Assembly: GCA_902799705.1 (NCBI GenBank)
Contig: CADCBP010000001.1
Span: 45,389-109,388 of the forward strand
Source: an uncultured Bacteroidales bacterium
GTDB taxonomy: Bacteria; Bacteroidota; Bacteroidia; Bacteroidales; Paludibacteraceae
DNA length: 64,000 bases
Reading direction: 5' to 3'
Under the pieces are notes generated by a model. The model was not told the origin of the DNA. It searched no databases and saw only the letters and a list, made by a program, of their open reading frames with translations. Position numbers and translations under genes: made by a program. This document shows, one piece after another, positions 17,783 to 26,116 of the stretch (the stretch's first letter is position 1; each line of letters opens with the position of its first letter).

Positions 17783-18874
17783 ATGATCAAAAAACGCTAT
17801 ATCCTCCGCACGGTGTTGTGCCTATCGTGCATCGTTCTCTTCCTCGGCATCGCCGTGGTGGCAGAGCAATACTACCGACTGCATGTGAGTAACTTCCGGT
17901 CTTTCGACGGACTCGAGCATAGTTATAAAATCTACCCGGGCGCAACCATCGACTCCGTGCTCAACCTGATCGAGCAGGATTATGAGATCGGCAGCCGGCG
18001 GGATTTTGCCATGCATGCCCGCGCCATGGTCTTCAACTACCCCGAACCCGGATACTATACCTTCAATGCCCAACTCGGTAACCGCGAACTCATCGAGCGA
18101 CTCAAATACGGCTATCAGACACCTGTGCGCATCACATGGAATAATTTCGTCCGCACACGCGAAGACCTGGCAGGCAAGGTCACAAGCCATCTCATGATGG
18201 ATAGCGCAGACCTGCTCATGCATCTCGAAGATGACGCTTTTCTCGCCCCGTACGGATTCAACAAAGAGACCAGCCGGTGTCTGTTCATCCCCAACACCTA
18301 CGAGGTGTACTGGAATATCACGATGGAGCAACTCTTCAAGCGCATGCAGCGCGAGTATAACATCTTCTGGAACGACACACGCCGCTCAAAAGCCGACTCG
18401 CTCGGACTCACGCCCATCGAGGTGGCGATCGTCGCCTCTATCGTCGAAGGAGAGAGCCATAACAAACGCGAGATGCCGCTTATCGCCAGTCTCTATATCA
18501 ACCGCGTCCACAAAGGTATGCTCATGCAGGCCTGCCCAACCGTCAAATACGCCGTCGGCGATTTCAAACTCAAGCGCGTCCTCTACCGCCATCTCGCGGT
18601 CGAATCGCCGTATAACACCTATAAATACCCAGGATTGCCTCCCGGACCTATCCGCTGTCCGTCGCCCGAGACACTCGACATGGTGCTCAACGCGCCGCAT
18701 ACCGACTACCTGTATATGTGCGCCAGCCCCGAACTGAACAACACCCATATCTTCTCTTCCTCTTACAGTGCGCACGCTGCCGCTGCCAGACAATACCGCC
18801 ACACCATGGATACCATCAACTGGGATCAATTCGACGCACAGCAAGAACCGCAAGAACCGCAACTAATGCAATGA
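17783..18874 (+). CDS. mltG: Endolytic murein transglycosylase MltG
   Basis: A 363-residue YceG/MltG-family protein with one N-terminal membrane segment ('LCLSCIVLFLGIAVVA'). The catalytic region has 'VASIVEGESHNK' with the expected Glu near residue 220, followed by 'LIASLYINR', 'LMQACPTVKYA', 'YPGLPPGPI' and 'DYLYMCASP'. MltG cuts nascent glycan strands at the inner membrane. The next gene overlaps its stop (ATGA). Confidence 0.94.
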   Translation: MIKKRYILRTVLCLSCIVLFLGIAVVAEQYYRLHVSNFRSFDGLEHSYKIYPGATIDSVLNLIEQDYEIGSRRDFAMHARAMVFNYPEPGYYTFNAQLGNRELIERLKYGYQTPVRITWNNFVRTREDLAGKVTSHLMMDSADLLMHLEDDAFLAPYGFNKETSRCLFIPNTYEVYWNITMEQLFKRMQREYNIFWNDTRRSKADSLGLTPIEVAIVASIVEGESHNKREMPLIASLYINRVHKGMLMQACPTVKYAVGDFKLKRVLYRHLAVESPYNTYKYPGLPPGPIRCPSPETLDMVLNAPHTDYLYMCASPELNNTHIFSSSYSAHAAAARQYRHTMDTINWDQFDAQQEPQEPQLMQ

Positions 18875-19431
18875 TTTGGGATAATAACGAAGATATCAAA
18901 CTGATTGAGTGCGACAACAACCGCCGTACCATCCAGCGCCACCTCAACGAATGCCACGAGGAGAGACGGCCATACGTCTTCATCACTTCTACGATGACTA
19001 TCAAACCGCTGAGACGGCTACTTGTGCCGGTGTCCATGCTCGAAGAAGAGACCTACAAGGCGGAGATATGCACGTACCTCGCCCGCAAAACAGGCGCTCA
19101 TATCATCCTCCTGCAGGCCAACGACTACGGCTCCCATGCGAAACAGAACGTCAACCGGATTGTCACGCATATCAAGGCCATATCAGAAAAAACTGGCGAG
19201 AAAATCACATACGAAGTAGTCATTGCCAAGAAAGACTCCTTCAAACTGATGCGGGAAGCGGCAGAACGGCAAAGGGATTTTCAGCATGACTTGTTAGTGC
19301 TTACAGCCAGCCGCGACTACGGACTGGATGATATTTTGTTCGGTCCGCAGGAACTACATGCCATAAGACATGCCTTGGTACCTGTCATGCTGATAAATCC
19401 GCGTGATGACTTGTTTACACTTTGCGACTAA
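18871..19431 (+). CDS. Universal-stress-protein-like protein
   Basis: A 186-residue protein; the ATG at 18871 overlaps the mltG stop. After an N-terminal segment of about 45 residues it has a Usp-like alpha/beta pattern: 'PLRRLLVPVSMLEEETYKAE', 'ICTYLARKTGAHIILLQAND', and a C-terminal 'DLLVLTASRDYGLDDILFGP' ending 'ALVPVMLINP'. The 'G-2x-G-9x-G(S/T)' ATP loop of nucleotide-binding Usp proteins is not clear, so it may not bind ATP. Confidence 0.65.
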   Translation: MIWDNNEDIKLIECDNNRRTIQRHLNECHEERRPYVFITSTMTIKPLRRLLVPVSMLEEETYKAEICTYLARKTGAHIILLQANDYGSHAKQNVNRIVTHIKAISEKTGEKITYEVVIAKKDSFKLMREAAERQRDFQHDLLVLTASRDYGLDDILFGPQELHAIRHALVPVMLINPRDDLFTLCD

Positions 19432-19494
19432 TACTGTCATTTTGCTAACTAAACATTACAAAATATAGTTTTTTGACACTTTTTTTGAAAAATA

Positions 19495-19526
19495 TTTGGT
19501 CAGTTCGTCAAAAAGCAGTACTTTTG
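19495..19526 (+). promoter_or_regulatory. Bacteroidetes-type promoter
   Basis: TTTG at 19495-19498, AGCAG directly before TACTTTTG (19519-19526), 20-base spacer. Only a short segment lies before a strong terminator at 19574. Confidence 0.7.
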
Positions 19527-19532
19527 CACCGT

Positions 19533-19601
19533 GTTTTTCATGGTATTAGATTTAAGGTTAAATGAAAAGATTGGGTTGTCGTGAGACAACCTTCTTTTTT
19601 T
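19533..19601 (+). ncRNA. Candidate short transcript with its own promoter and terminator
   Basis: About 70 bases lie between the expected start near 19533 and the end of the terminator. The segment contains a 14-codon ORF (MVLDLRLNEK...), so it may encode a peptide or be a small RNA. There is no match to a known RNA that I recognise. Confidence 0.4.
19574..19601 (+). terminator. Intrinsic terminator
   Basis: GGTTGTC-GTGA-GACAACC is followed by TTCTTTTTTT: a 7-bp GC-rich stem with a tetraloop and a T-run. Confidence 0.85.
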
Positions 19602-19671
19602 ATATCACCAACCTTCTTTTTTTCTTTTGTAATCACGCCTTCTCTTTTTTTTGCAAAAAAATTCACAAAAA

Positions 19672-19703
19672 TTTGCGTATATCAGAAAAAAGCAGTACCT
19701 TTG
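19672..19703 (+). promoter_or_regulatory. Bacteroidetes-type promoter for tRNA-Ser
   Basis: TTTG at 19672-19675 followed by CGTATATC, then AGCAG before TACCTTTG (19696-19703), 20-base spacer. The tRNA starts 28 bases downstream. Confidence 0.8.
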
Positions 19704-19731
19704 CACCGCTTTTTGGCAAATGACCCATTTA

Positions 19732-19818
<87 letters not shown>

Positions 19819-19826
19819 CAAAATAG

Positions 19827-19852
19827 GGCATTCCAAGCGAATGCCTTTTTTT
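19827..19852 (+). terminator. Intrinsic terminator of tRNA-Ser
   Basis: GGCATTC-CAAGC-GAATGCC is followed by seven Ts. Confidence 0.88.
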
Positions 19853-19872
19853 GTTTCATCGGGGGATTACTT

Positions 19873-20340
19873 ATGAATAATACGGAAATAGAGCGCAAGT
19901 TTCTTGTGACATCGGAGGCGTTTAAGGCGCAAGCCGTCACTAACTATCAGATCACGCAGGGATATCTGTGCAAAGACCCTGAGAAAACTATTCGTGTGCG
20001 TATCCGTGACGCGCACGCGTTCCTTACTATCAAGTCCTCCACCCTGCGCGAAGGACTCGCGAAATTCGAATGGGAACGCGAGATTGACCTCGCGGACGCA
20101 CGCGAACTACTCCGACTCTGCCTGCCCGGAGCCATCTCCAAGACGCGCTATATCATCCCTGCCCCGCTCTATCAAGGCCGGGAACGCAAATGGGAAGTCG
20201 ATGTCTTCCATTCCGGAAAGATGCAAGGACTCGTCATGGCAGAAATCGAATTGGGAGACGAGCATGAACCCTTCTCCCGACCCGACTGGATCGGCGAAGA
20301 GGTGACCGGCCTACCGCAGTATTATAACGCAAATATGTAA
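19873..20340 (+). CDS. CYTH-domain protein (triphosphate-tunnel-like)
   Basis: A 155-residue single-domain CYTH protein. The signature 'EIERKFLV' (ExExK) is at residues 5-12. It is followed by 'TIRVRIRDAHAFLTIKS', 'FEWEREIDLADA' and 'SKTRYIIP', and ends with a strand carrying 'VMAEIELGDEHEPF'. CYTH enzymes are metal-dependent and act on triphosphates (inorganic triphosphatase, adenylate or thiamine-triphosphate types). The exact substrate cannot be read from the sequence. It is the first gene of a close series with yqeY and nudix. Confidence 0.9.
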   Translation: MNNTEIERKFLVTSEAFKAQAVTNYQITQGYLCKDPEKTIRVRIRDAHAFLTIKSSTLREGLAKFEWEREIDLADARELLRLCLPGAISKTRYIIPAPLYQGRERKWEVDVFHSGKMQGLVMAEIELGDEHEPFSRPDWIGEEVTGLPQYYNANM

Positions 20341-20351
20341 ACTATATATCG

Positions 20352-20798
20352 ATGAAAAATGAAATCAATGCCTTGATCATGGAGGCAATGAAAAACCATG
20401 ATTCAGTACGCACAGAAAGCCTGCGCGCCATCAAAAGTGCATTCCTCAATTGGCAAACAAGCAAAGAGAATGCAGGTAAAGAACTCACTGAAGCAGATGA
20501 GATCCAGATCATCAAAAAGATGGTCAAGCAACGTCAGGAATCCGTAGAGCAATACATCGCTGCCGGACGTAAAGAGTTAGCCGACGCAGAACAAGCCCAG
20601 ATCAACGTCCTCGAGACCTTCCTGCCCAAAGCTGCTTCCGAAGAAGATATCATCCGCGCCTTCGACCAAGCCAAAGAGGCTAATGGATGGGAGCCCGAGA
20701 AGAAGAACATGGGGCTCTTCGTCAAGGCCGTCAAAGCCGCGCTGCCCAATGCCGACGGCAAAATGGTAGCTCAGGTCGTTCAGAGCCGACTGGCATGA
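20352..20798 (+). CDS. GatB/YqeY-domain protein
   Basis: A 148-residue YqeY family protein. The N-terminal helical part has 'SVRTESLRAIKSAF' and 'EIQIIKKMVKQRQESVEQY', and 'LETFLPKAASEEDI' begins the C-terminal YqeY domain, which ends 'GKMVAQVVQSRL'. The domain resembles the tRNA-binding tail of GatB, and a role with charged tRNA has been proposed for the family. Its stop overlaps the start of the Nudix gene (ATGA). Confidence 0.93.
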   Translation: MKNEINALIMEAMKNHDSVRTESLRAIKSAFLNWQTSKENAGKELTEADEIQIIKKMVKQRQESVEQYIAAGRKELADAEQAQINVLETFLPKAASEEDIIRAFDQAKEANGWEPEKKNMGLFVKAVKAALPNADGKMVAQVVQSRLA

Positions 20799-21223
20799 GT
20801 ACAACAAAAACCATTGAAGTAGTAGCTGCCGTCCTTTTTGACAATCAAGGACGTATCTTTGCTACGCAACGAGGTTACGGCGAATGGAAAGATTGGTGGG
20901 AGTTCCCCGGTGGGAAAATTGAACCCGGCGAAACGCCCCAACAAGCCTTATGCCGTGAAATACGCGAAGAGTTAGATACGGAGATAGAAGTCGGAGAACT
21001 CCTCCGAACCATCGACTATGACTACCCCGCTTTCCATCTCACGATGCATTGTTTCAAATGCCACCTAAAAATACAAAGGGACGAAGGACAAGGTACTATG
21101 GAACAAGGCTTCACGCTCCTGGAACACGAAGCCGCCAAATGGCTCGCTCCTTCTGATCTCCATTCCGTCCGCTGGCTACCTGCTGACGAAGATCTCGTAG
21201 CCTCTTTGGCAACATCAACATGA
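20795..21223 (+). CDS. Nudix hydrolase, MutT-like
   Basis: A 142-residue protein starting MSTTKTIEVVAAVL at 20795, overlapping the yqeY stop. The Nudix box is complete: 'GGKIEPGETPQQALCREI' then 'REEL'. The size and the 'FATQRGYGEWKDWWEFPGGK' lead-in are like MutT (8-oxo-dGTP diphosphatase), and 'VRWLPADED' near the end is also typical. A sanitising role for oxidised nucleotides is likely but not proven. Confidence 0.9.
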   Translation: MSTTKTIEVVAAVLFDNQGRIFATQRGYGEWKDWWEFPGGKIEPGETPQQALCREIREELDTEIEVGELLRTIDYDYPAFHLTMHCFKCHLKIQRDEGQGTMEQGFTLLEHEAAKWLAPSDLHSVRWLPADEDLVASLATST

Positions 21224-21234
21224 ATAATTAAGTA

Positions 21235-23472
21235 TTATTCAATCAAGCCTAATTTCTTCAAACGCGACCGGATAGCGCCATTTGTGCGTCCAAACTCTTT
21301 GGCGAGTTGGGCGATAGGAGTGCCTTCCTGAAACAATTCACGAAGTCGCAAATCGTCCTCTACCATCCATCGTGCACCGGCTTGCGAAGTTTCAGAAACA
21401 TCCTTAGCGCGCTTTTGACGCATCATCTTAATGAAATCCAACAAGAACGGCGATGGTTTACCATCCTCCAACATGTCGTGAATCATCGCCTCCACCGCCA
21501 TGTTGTCCAAGTCGCTGCCTTTATATTCGTTCTTGGCGGCTTTCACCTTAGTACTTGGTACTTTGTCACTTTGTACCTTTCCTTGGCCCTTCACTTGGTT
21601 CTTGGTACTTTGTCCCTTAGTCACTTTACATAGTTCTTCCATCGGCGCAACGAATGTATTGCGCGCTTGTAGCAGAGACTCCGACGAAGGAGCGTCCGTC
21701 TTAATCAGCGCTTGCATCAAATGCATCTTCTCGTGCAACCCTAAGAACAAATCGCTCAACAGCGGTTCGAAATCTTTGGCGTCCGCTTTGTTCTTACACC
21801 GGCAGGGATGATCGGCTATCTTTTGCGCCACAGGTTGCATCAGCGGCACAAAATACGCGCAGGCTGCATGCAAACGCCCGCGAAGCATCGTCTTATCGCC
21901 GCTCAGCAGCAGTTTTGTCAGTTGCGGGCGGAACTTATCGGCGATGCTCTGCCATTCGACAAAAACAGGTTGCAAGCCCTCCAAGAACGGCAAACTTTCT
22001 TCATTGAACGACACTTTCGAAACCACCATCTTGCGCATCTGATCTACCAAAGAAAGTGTCCGATGGAAATCAAAAAGCGCACTAAACAGCTGAATCTCAT
22101 ATTCCTTGCGCGCTGTGGGAAGTGCCTGCTGAATCGTCTCTACGGGCGGCTGGCTGTCCGTATAACGCAGCACGCAAGGATCGTTGTCTAACTCCACATA
22201 ATCCAGCTTCGAAGACAGCACAATCCCTTCCAGCGTCCGGCAACGGGAAAGTGCCACATAGACCTGTCCTGCCGCAAATGCCCGCGCCGCGTCTATAATC
22301 ACTTTGTCGAACGTCAGACCCTGGCTCTTATGGATCGTCACTGCCCACGCGAGCCGCAGCGGATACTGGGTGAACGTACCTAAAATCTCCTCGTCGATCT
22401 TGCCCGTTTTCTCGTCCTCCTTATAGCGGATATTCTCCCACACCATACGCGTCACCTCGATGTCCCCGTCCTCGCAACGCACTACAATCTTCTCGCTGTC
22501 AATCTCCGTAATCACACCAATCTTGCCGTTGTAGAACCTTCTCGGCTTCTGGTCGTCGTTGCGCACAAACATCACACGCGCACCCTCTTTGAGCGTCAGT
22601 ACTTCCTCCGTCGGGTAGATATTGACCGGAAAATCTTTCTTGATCTCCGCCGTAAAAACATGCGGCGCGTCCGGCAGTTTGGCTAACTCGCGTTCGTTCA
22701 GTTCGTCTGCCAAGCGGTTGTGGGTCGTCAGGGTAATATGAAAATCCTCGTCCGTGTTCTGAAACCGCGGGTTATACCGTGCGTTGAGCAACGCACGACC
22801 TTGCGCAGTTAATTGATTCTCACGCACTTCGTTCAGCAGTTGCACAAACGTCTGGTCCTGTTGCCGGAACACATGATCCAGCTCCACATAGATCGGCTGC
22901 AACTCCTGCATCACCTTCGCCTGAAAGAAATACGGCCCTTCGTAATACTTCCGCATCGCCTCCTCGTCATCGCCCCTCGTCACCACAGGAGACAACTGAA
23001 ACAGGTCGCCGATCATCACCAACTGCACGCCGCCGAAAGGCTGATCTTTGCGGTATTTGTATCGTCGCAACACCTGATCTATCGCATCTAACACATCCGC
23101 CCGAACCATACTGATCTCGTCGATCACTAACATCTCCAAGTGATAAATCAAGTTCCTCTTGCGCTGTGTAAGTCGCTGTTCTGCAAACAGTTGCTTGTAC
23201 GACTGCGGTGTCGGAATAAGTGTCCGAACGGGCAACTGAAAGAACGAATGAATAGTCATTCCGCCGGCATTGATAGCCGCCACTCCGGTCGGAGCCACGA
23301 CTGCCATGTTCTTCGGCGTCTGTTCCCTCAATTTCCTCAGAAAAGTCGTCTTTCCCGTTCCCGCCTTTCCGGTGATGAACATCGGCCGGTTGGTATGCAT
23401 AGCAAACTCCTCCGCCAGATAATAAGCCATCGACTCATTCCGTGCATCTATATGTGGATTCATCTCGTTCAT
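21235..23472 (-). CDS. PIF1/UvrD-C2-type helicase with C-terminal HTH-like tail (copy A)
   Basis: Started at the ATG at 23472 (MNEMNPHIDAR, 745 residues), matching the start of the paralogue at 42228. A longer frame to 23559 is less likely because it would cross the promoter. Walker A is 'GKAGTGKTTF' near residue 36, Walker B is 'VIDEISMV', and the UvrD_C_2 motif is 'AWAVTIHKSQGLTFDKV'. After a helical region, a Lys-rich linker precedes 'RLRELFQEGTPIAQLAKEFG', an HTH-like end. The linker is 10 or so residues longer than in the paralogue and is encoded by degenerate 7-base repeats (about 21541-21625). It is probably an ATP-dependent DNA helicase. Confidence 0.9.
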   Translation of the reverse strand: MNEMNPHIDARNESMAYYLAEEFAMHTNRPMFITGKAGTGKTTFLRKLREQTPKNMAVVAPTGVAAINAGGMTIHSFFQLPVRTLIPTPQSYKQLFAEQRLTQRKRNLIYHLEMLVIDEISMVRADVLDAIDQVLRRYKYRKDQPFGGVQLVMIGDLFQLSPVVTRGDDEEAMRKYYEGPYFFQAKVMQELQPIYVELDHVFRQQDQTFVQLLNEVRENQLTAQGRALLNARYNPRFQNTDEDFHITLTTHNRLADELNERELAKLPDAPHVFTAEIKKDFPVNIYPTEEVLTLKEGARVMFVRNDDQKPRRFYNGKIGVITEIDSEKIVVRCEDGDIEVTRMVWENIRYKEDEKTGKIDEEILGTFTQYPLRLAWAVTIHKSQGLTFDKVIIDAARAFAAGQVYVALSRCRTLEGIVLSSKLDYVELDNDPCVLRYTDSQPPVETIQQALPTARKEYEIQLFSALFDFHRTLSLVDQMRKMVVSKVSFNEESLPFLEGLQPVFVEWQSIADKFRPQLTKLLLSGDKTMLRGRLHAACAYFVPLMQPVAQKIADHPCRCKNKADAKDFEPLLSDLFLGLHEKMHLMQALIKTDAPSSESLLQARNTFVAPMEELCKVTKGQSTKNQVKGQGKVQSDKVPSTKVKAAKNEYKGSDLDNMAVEAMIHDMLEDGKPSPFLLDFIKMMRQKRAKDVSETSQAGARWMVEDDLRLRELFQEGTPIAQLAKEFGRTNGAIRSRLKKLGLIE

Positions 23473-23480
23473 TTCAAGTG

Positions 23481-23512
23481 CAAAATTACTACATTTTTTC
23501 GAATTGTACAAA
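23481..23512 (-). promoter_or_regulatory. Promoter for helicase copy A, nearly leaderless
   Basis: On the minus strand: TTTG at 23512-23509 and TAATTTTG at 23488-23481, 20-base spacer. The ATG at 23472 is only 8 bases after the -7 box, so the mRNA leader would be close to zero. Confidence 0.7.
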
Positions 23513-23619
23513 TTTTTTAGAGAGAAAGTGCAGAAAAAAAATGAAAAATAAAAGCTCAAGGAACATTTTCTATCGGGATATTGAAGAACGCATTATTTTG
23601 CCCCAAATCTCACTTTTTC

Positions 23620-23650
23620 TTGCACATTTGATAAATTATTTGTACCTTTG
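23620..23650 (+). promoter_or_regulatory. Bacteroidetes-type promoter for the TIGR04076 remnant and DUF1294
   Basis: TTG at 23620-23622 and TACCTTTG at 23643-23650, 20-base spacer. Confidence 0.7.
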
Positions 23651-23684
23651 CGAAAAATTTAAGCATACCGGTATCTTTAAATAC

Positions 23685-23831
23685 ATGAATAAAGTTCGCA
23701 TCACAGCTATTCGCCATACGGTCTATCCTGACTTGATAGCACAGTACGAGAACCCTATTGAGCACGCTTGCGACGTCCGGCAAGGCAGTCTAGTTAATCA
23801 GTACGGACGTGAGAGCCTCAAATGCCGCTAA
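23685..23831 (+). pseudogene. Truncated TIGR04076-like protein (N-terminal fragment)
   Basis: Reads MNKVRITAIRHTVYPDLIAQ, then YENPIEHACDVRQG, the recognisable start of small TIGR04076-family proteins, which normally run to about 90 residues or more. Here it ends after 48 residues with an unrelated tail ('SLVNQYGRESLKCR'). It still has a good promoter. A short unrelated protein is possible, but the N-terminal match is specific. Confidence 0.55.
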
Positions 23832-23838
23832 AAAGAAG

Positions 23839-24141
23839 ATGACTAAGTACCTGTTATATGCTCTCTTGCTCTACCTCGCGGCAATCAATATCATTGCTTT
23901 CTTTCTCTATGGCATTGACAAATGGAAGGCGCGGCATGACAAATGGCGTGTCACGGAAGCCCGTCTCCTCTCCGTTGCCCTTTTGGGCGGCAGTGTCGGT
24001 GCTTTTCTCGGCATGAAAATCTGGCATCACAAGACCCAGCATCCCAAATTCCGCTACGGCTTACCGCTCATCCTCTGCCTCCACCTTGCCATAGCCATCG
24101 TTGCGGTGTATTATTTCTATTTTTATATAGATAAAGGATAA
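23839..24141 (+). CDS. DUF1294 small membrane protein
   Basis: A 100-residue protein with three membrane segments. The N-terminal helix 'LLYALLLYLAAINIIAFFLY' leads into the family motif 'GIDKWKARHDKWRVTEARLL', then 'LLGGSVGAFLGMKIWHHKTQ' and 'HPKFRYGLPLILCLHLAI'. DUF1294 is uncharacterised. Two decayed pieces of a second copy lie at 38249-38397 and 39828-40007. Confidence 0.93.
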   Translation: MTKYLLYALLLYLAAINIIAFFLYGIDKWKARHDKWRVTEARLLSVALLGGSVGAFLGMKIWHHKTQHPKFRYGLPLILCLHLAIAIVAVYYFYFYIDKG

Positions 24142-24157
24142 AACAAATCGGCATGTT

Positions 24158-24637
24158 ATGAAAACCTTTACTACCACATATACCTCGCCTCTGGGACCTA
24201 TCGCCATCGAAAGTGACGGTCAGGCAATAACGAGTCTGCGGTTTAGCAATGCAAAGACCTCAGCCGCCCCCAAAGAGGCCTCAAAAGAAACAGCTACTGC
24301 CCTGCCGATTATCGCAGAAACGCTCCAATGGTTAGATGATTATTTTGCGGGCAAACGCCCATGTAACGTGCCGCGACTCAATCCGCAAGGCACCGCTTTT
24401 CAGAAGCGTGTGTGGCAGGCTTTGTTTACCATTCCTTACGGCGAGACAATCAGCTACGGAGAAATCGCCAAAATGGTAGATTGCCGTTCGGCGCAAGCGG
24501 TCGGACAAGCCGTAGGACGCAATCCCATCGCCCTTATCATCCCCTGCCACCGAGTCATTGCTGCAAACGGCCAATTAGGCGGGTACGAATACGGCATAGA
24601 GATAAAGAAACAATTATTAGAATTAGAGCAACTATGA
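24158..24637 (+). CDS. ogt: Methylated-DNA-protein cysteine methyltransferase (copy A)
   Basis: A 159-residue Ogt/MGMT protein. The C-terminal domain has 'GTAFQKRVWQALFTIPYGET' and 'SYGEIAKMV', and the active-site 'IIPCHRVI' with the acceptor Cys near residue 129. It removes alkyl groups from O6-alkylguanine by suicide transfer. Its stop overlaps the GNAT gene start (ATGA). A paralogue with the same neighbour lies at 39029. Confidence 0.93.
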   Translation: MKTFTTTYTSPLGPIAIESDGQAITSLRFSNAKTSAAPKEASKETATALPIIAETLQWLDDYFAGKRPCNVPRLNPQGTAFQKRVWQALFTIPYGETISYGEIAKMVDCRSAQAVGQAVGRNPIALIIPCHRVIAANGQLGGYEYGIEIKKQLLELEQL

Positions 24638-24945
24638 TCACTATTCAACACAAAGAGACCGAGAAAAACGGCATTTTTGAAGCATGGATGCAAGCCACCG
24701 AAGAAGGTGCCTGTACCGAACCGGTGCAAGTCGGCGAAATGACGTACCAACGCCCCGCTCCCGAGCGGATGATCATTGACCATACCCGCGTTTTTGAAGG
24801 CTTTGAAGGCAAAGGAATTGCCCGTCAGATGGTTCTTGCCGCAGTAGATTTTGCGCGCGCCAACAACCGCCAGATCATCCCTCTCTGCTCCTATGCGCAA
24901 GCCTTCCTCACCCGCACAGACGAATACAAAGACATCCTGGCGTAA
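24634..24945 (+). CDS. GNAT-fold N-acetyltransferase, YjdJ-like (copy A)
   Basis: A 103-residue protein. A short acetyl-CoA-binding core reads 'DHTRVFEGFEGKGIARQMVL', with 'IIPLCSYAQAFL' closing. This is the small YjdJ/GtnA-like acetyltransferase family. It overlaps ogt by 4 bases. By eye its protein is about 88% identical to the copy at 39499. Substrate unknown. Confidence 0.88.
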   Translation: MITIQHKETEKNGIFEAWMQATEEGACTEPVQVGEMTYQRPAPERMIIDHTRVFEGFEGKGIARQMVLAAVDFARANNRQIIPLCSYAQAFLTRTDEYKDILA

Positions 24946-25080
24946 GTCCAAGTGTTCGCTTCATAAACTAAAATCTTAAAATTTGACACTTTTTATTCGT
25001 TTTATGAGTAAACCTATTTCAGTATAAGACATCTGAACTATAACGGGCATCTCTACGATGTCCGCGGAACCCGCCTGCAA

Positions 25081-25110
25081 TAAAAACGGCAGCCTTTCGG
25101 TTGCCGTTTC
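25081..25110. terminator. Bidirectional terminator between GNAT and hsp20
   Basis: AAACGGCA (25084-25091) pairs with TGCCGTTT (25102-25109), with an A-run before and Ts after, between convergent genes. Upstream, at about 25030-25083, a frame ending 'NGHLYDVRGTRLQ' resembles a secretion-tail fragment. Confidence 0.7.
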
Positions 25111-25138
25111 TGATAGCTGACTGCTGATGACTAACAGC
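25111..25138. repeat. 7-bp tandem repeat, 4 copies, before the hsp20 stop
   Basis: TGATAGC, TGACTGC, TGATGAC and TAACAGC follow one another without gaps and end exactly at the hsp20 stop codon. The units are degenerate but keep the 7-base period. Confidence 0.55.
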
Positions 25139-25567
25139 TTATTGTATCTCAATCTGCTTCGTCGTCTTGCCTTCTACTTTCTTTAGTTTCGGCAGTTCGA
25201 TAGTCAGAATACCGTCTTCTACCTTGGCGTTGATTTCTTCTTCGTTCACGTCTTCCGGCAGACTGTATTTCTGCTCGTAGTTGGTGTACGAGAACTCGCG
25301 GCGCAGATAGTGCGAGTGTTTGTCTTCCTCTTTGTGCTCGAACTTGTTCTCGATGGCGACGCAGAGGTTGTGATCCTCGTCGATATGAACGCGGCAGTAG
25401 TCTTTCTTCACGCCCGGCGCTGCCAGTTCAACGATATACGCTTTCTCGGTTTCTTTGACGTTAACCGACGGAGCGGTTGTACTTACGGTGTTCATCAGAT
25501 CCGAGTTTAGAAACTCATCAAATACTGTTGGGAACCAACTGTTTCTACGATACATTGCAGGTGTCAT
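25139..25567 (-). CDS. Hsp20/alpha-crystallin small heat-shock protein
   Basis: A 142-residue protein beginning MTPAMYRRNSWFPTVFDEFL. The alpha-crystallin domain runs from about residue 35 ('PSVNVKETEKAYIVELAAPG') to near the end, with the family motif 'AKVEDGILTIELPK'. It binds unfolding proteins without ATP. An AGGAG lies upstream of the start on the minus strand. Confidence 0.95.
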   Translation of the reverse strand: MTPAMYRRNSWFPTVFDEFLNSDLMNTVSTTAPSVNVKETEKAYIVELAAPGVKKDYCRVHIDEDHNLCVAIENKFEHKEEDKHSHYLRREFSYTNYEQKYSLPEDVNEEEINAKVEDGILTIELPKLKKVEGKTTKQIEIQ

Positions 25568-26116
25568 AATTAAATCTCCTAAATTAAGTTAAACAATCTT
25601 GCGTTGTTTGCGGTCTGTAGGAGTTTTATGCTTTTGCAGGCTCGCGTTAAAACGTTTTCACCTTGAATATTGCAATCTCCGTGCCAACCCCTCTATCCCT
25701 GCCAAATTGTCCACTTTCGTGCCATTTTGTCCACCTTGGGTGTCATTTTGTCCACCTCTGTGCTCCCTTCGTCCTTTTTGCCCAACTCCCCTCCGTCCTC
25801 TTATGATGCTCCCTTCGTCCATTGCGTCGGGATTTTATCCCGACATCGGCTCTCGGAGCCGCCCCATCCTTCATCGCTTGCCCTCTCCCTCCGGTCTAGC
25901 CCTCGCGGCTGTTTCCGCGAGCACAGCCTCCCTATCTCGTCTATGTATGCTTATTCCTGCCTATTCATGCCTAAAAAGGCCTATTCATGCAAATAAATTT
26001 GCATATATCAAAAAATTATTGTACCTTTGCACCCGAAATTGTAAAATGGGAAATTGTGTCAACTCTGTTGTCAAAATTACCACCCTCCGTGACACAATCA
26101 ACCGACAATAAAAACT
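25568..26116. other. 550-base spacer with repeats and three hairpins
   Basis: I see no credible gene. It holds a 20-21-bp tandem repeat, three copies (25700-25760, core ATTTTGTCCAC), then three perfect hairpins within 100 bases: GTCGGGA/TCCCGAC (25826-25844), GGCTC/GAGCC (25848-25860) and CTCGCGG/CCGCGAG (25902-25921). Short CCTATTC(A)TGC direct repeats follow, then a promoter at 25998-26029. Confidence 0.6.
25998..26029 (+). promoter_or_regulatory. Bacteroidetes-type promoter at the left end of the defence island
   Basis: TTTG at 25998-26001 followed by CATATATC, then TACCTTTG at 26022-26029, 20-base spacer. Confidence 0.75.

Noticed and set aside
23473-23559. Upstream extension of the helicase copy A start
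   Set aside because: The extra 29 codons cover the promoter boxes and are absent from the paralogue at 42228.
25599-26111. 170-codon frame in the spacer before the first island
   Set aside because: It is low-complexity, Pro/Ser/Cys-rich and crosses tandem repeats, hairpins and a promoter. It is not a credible protein.
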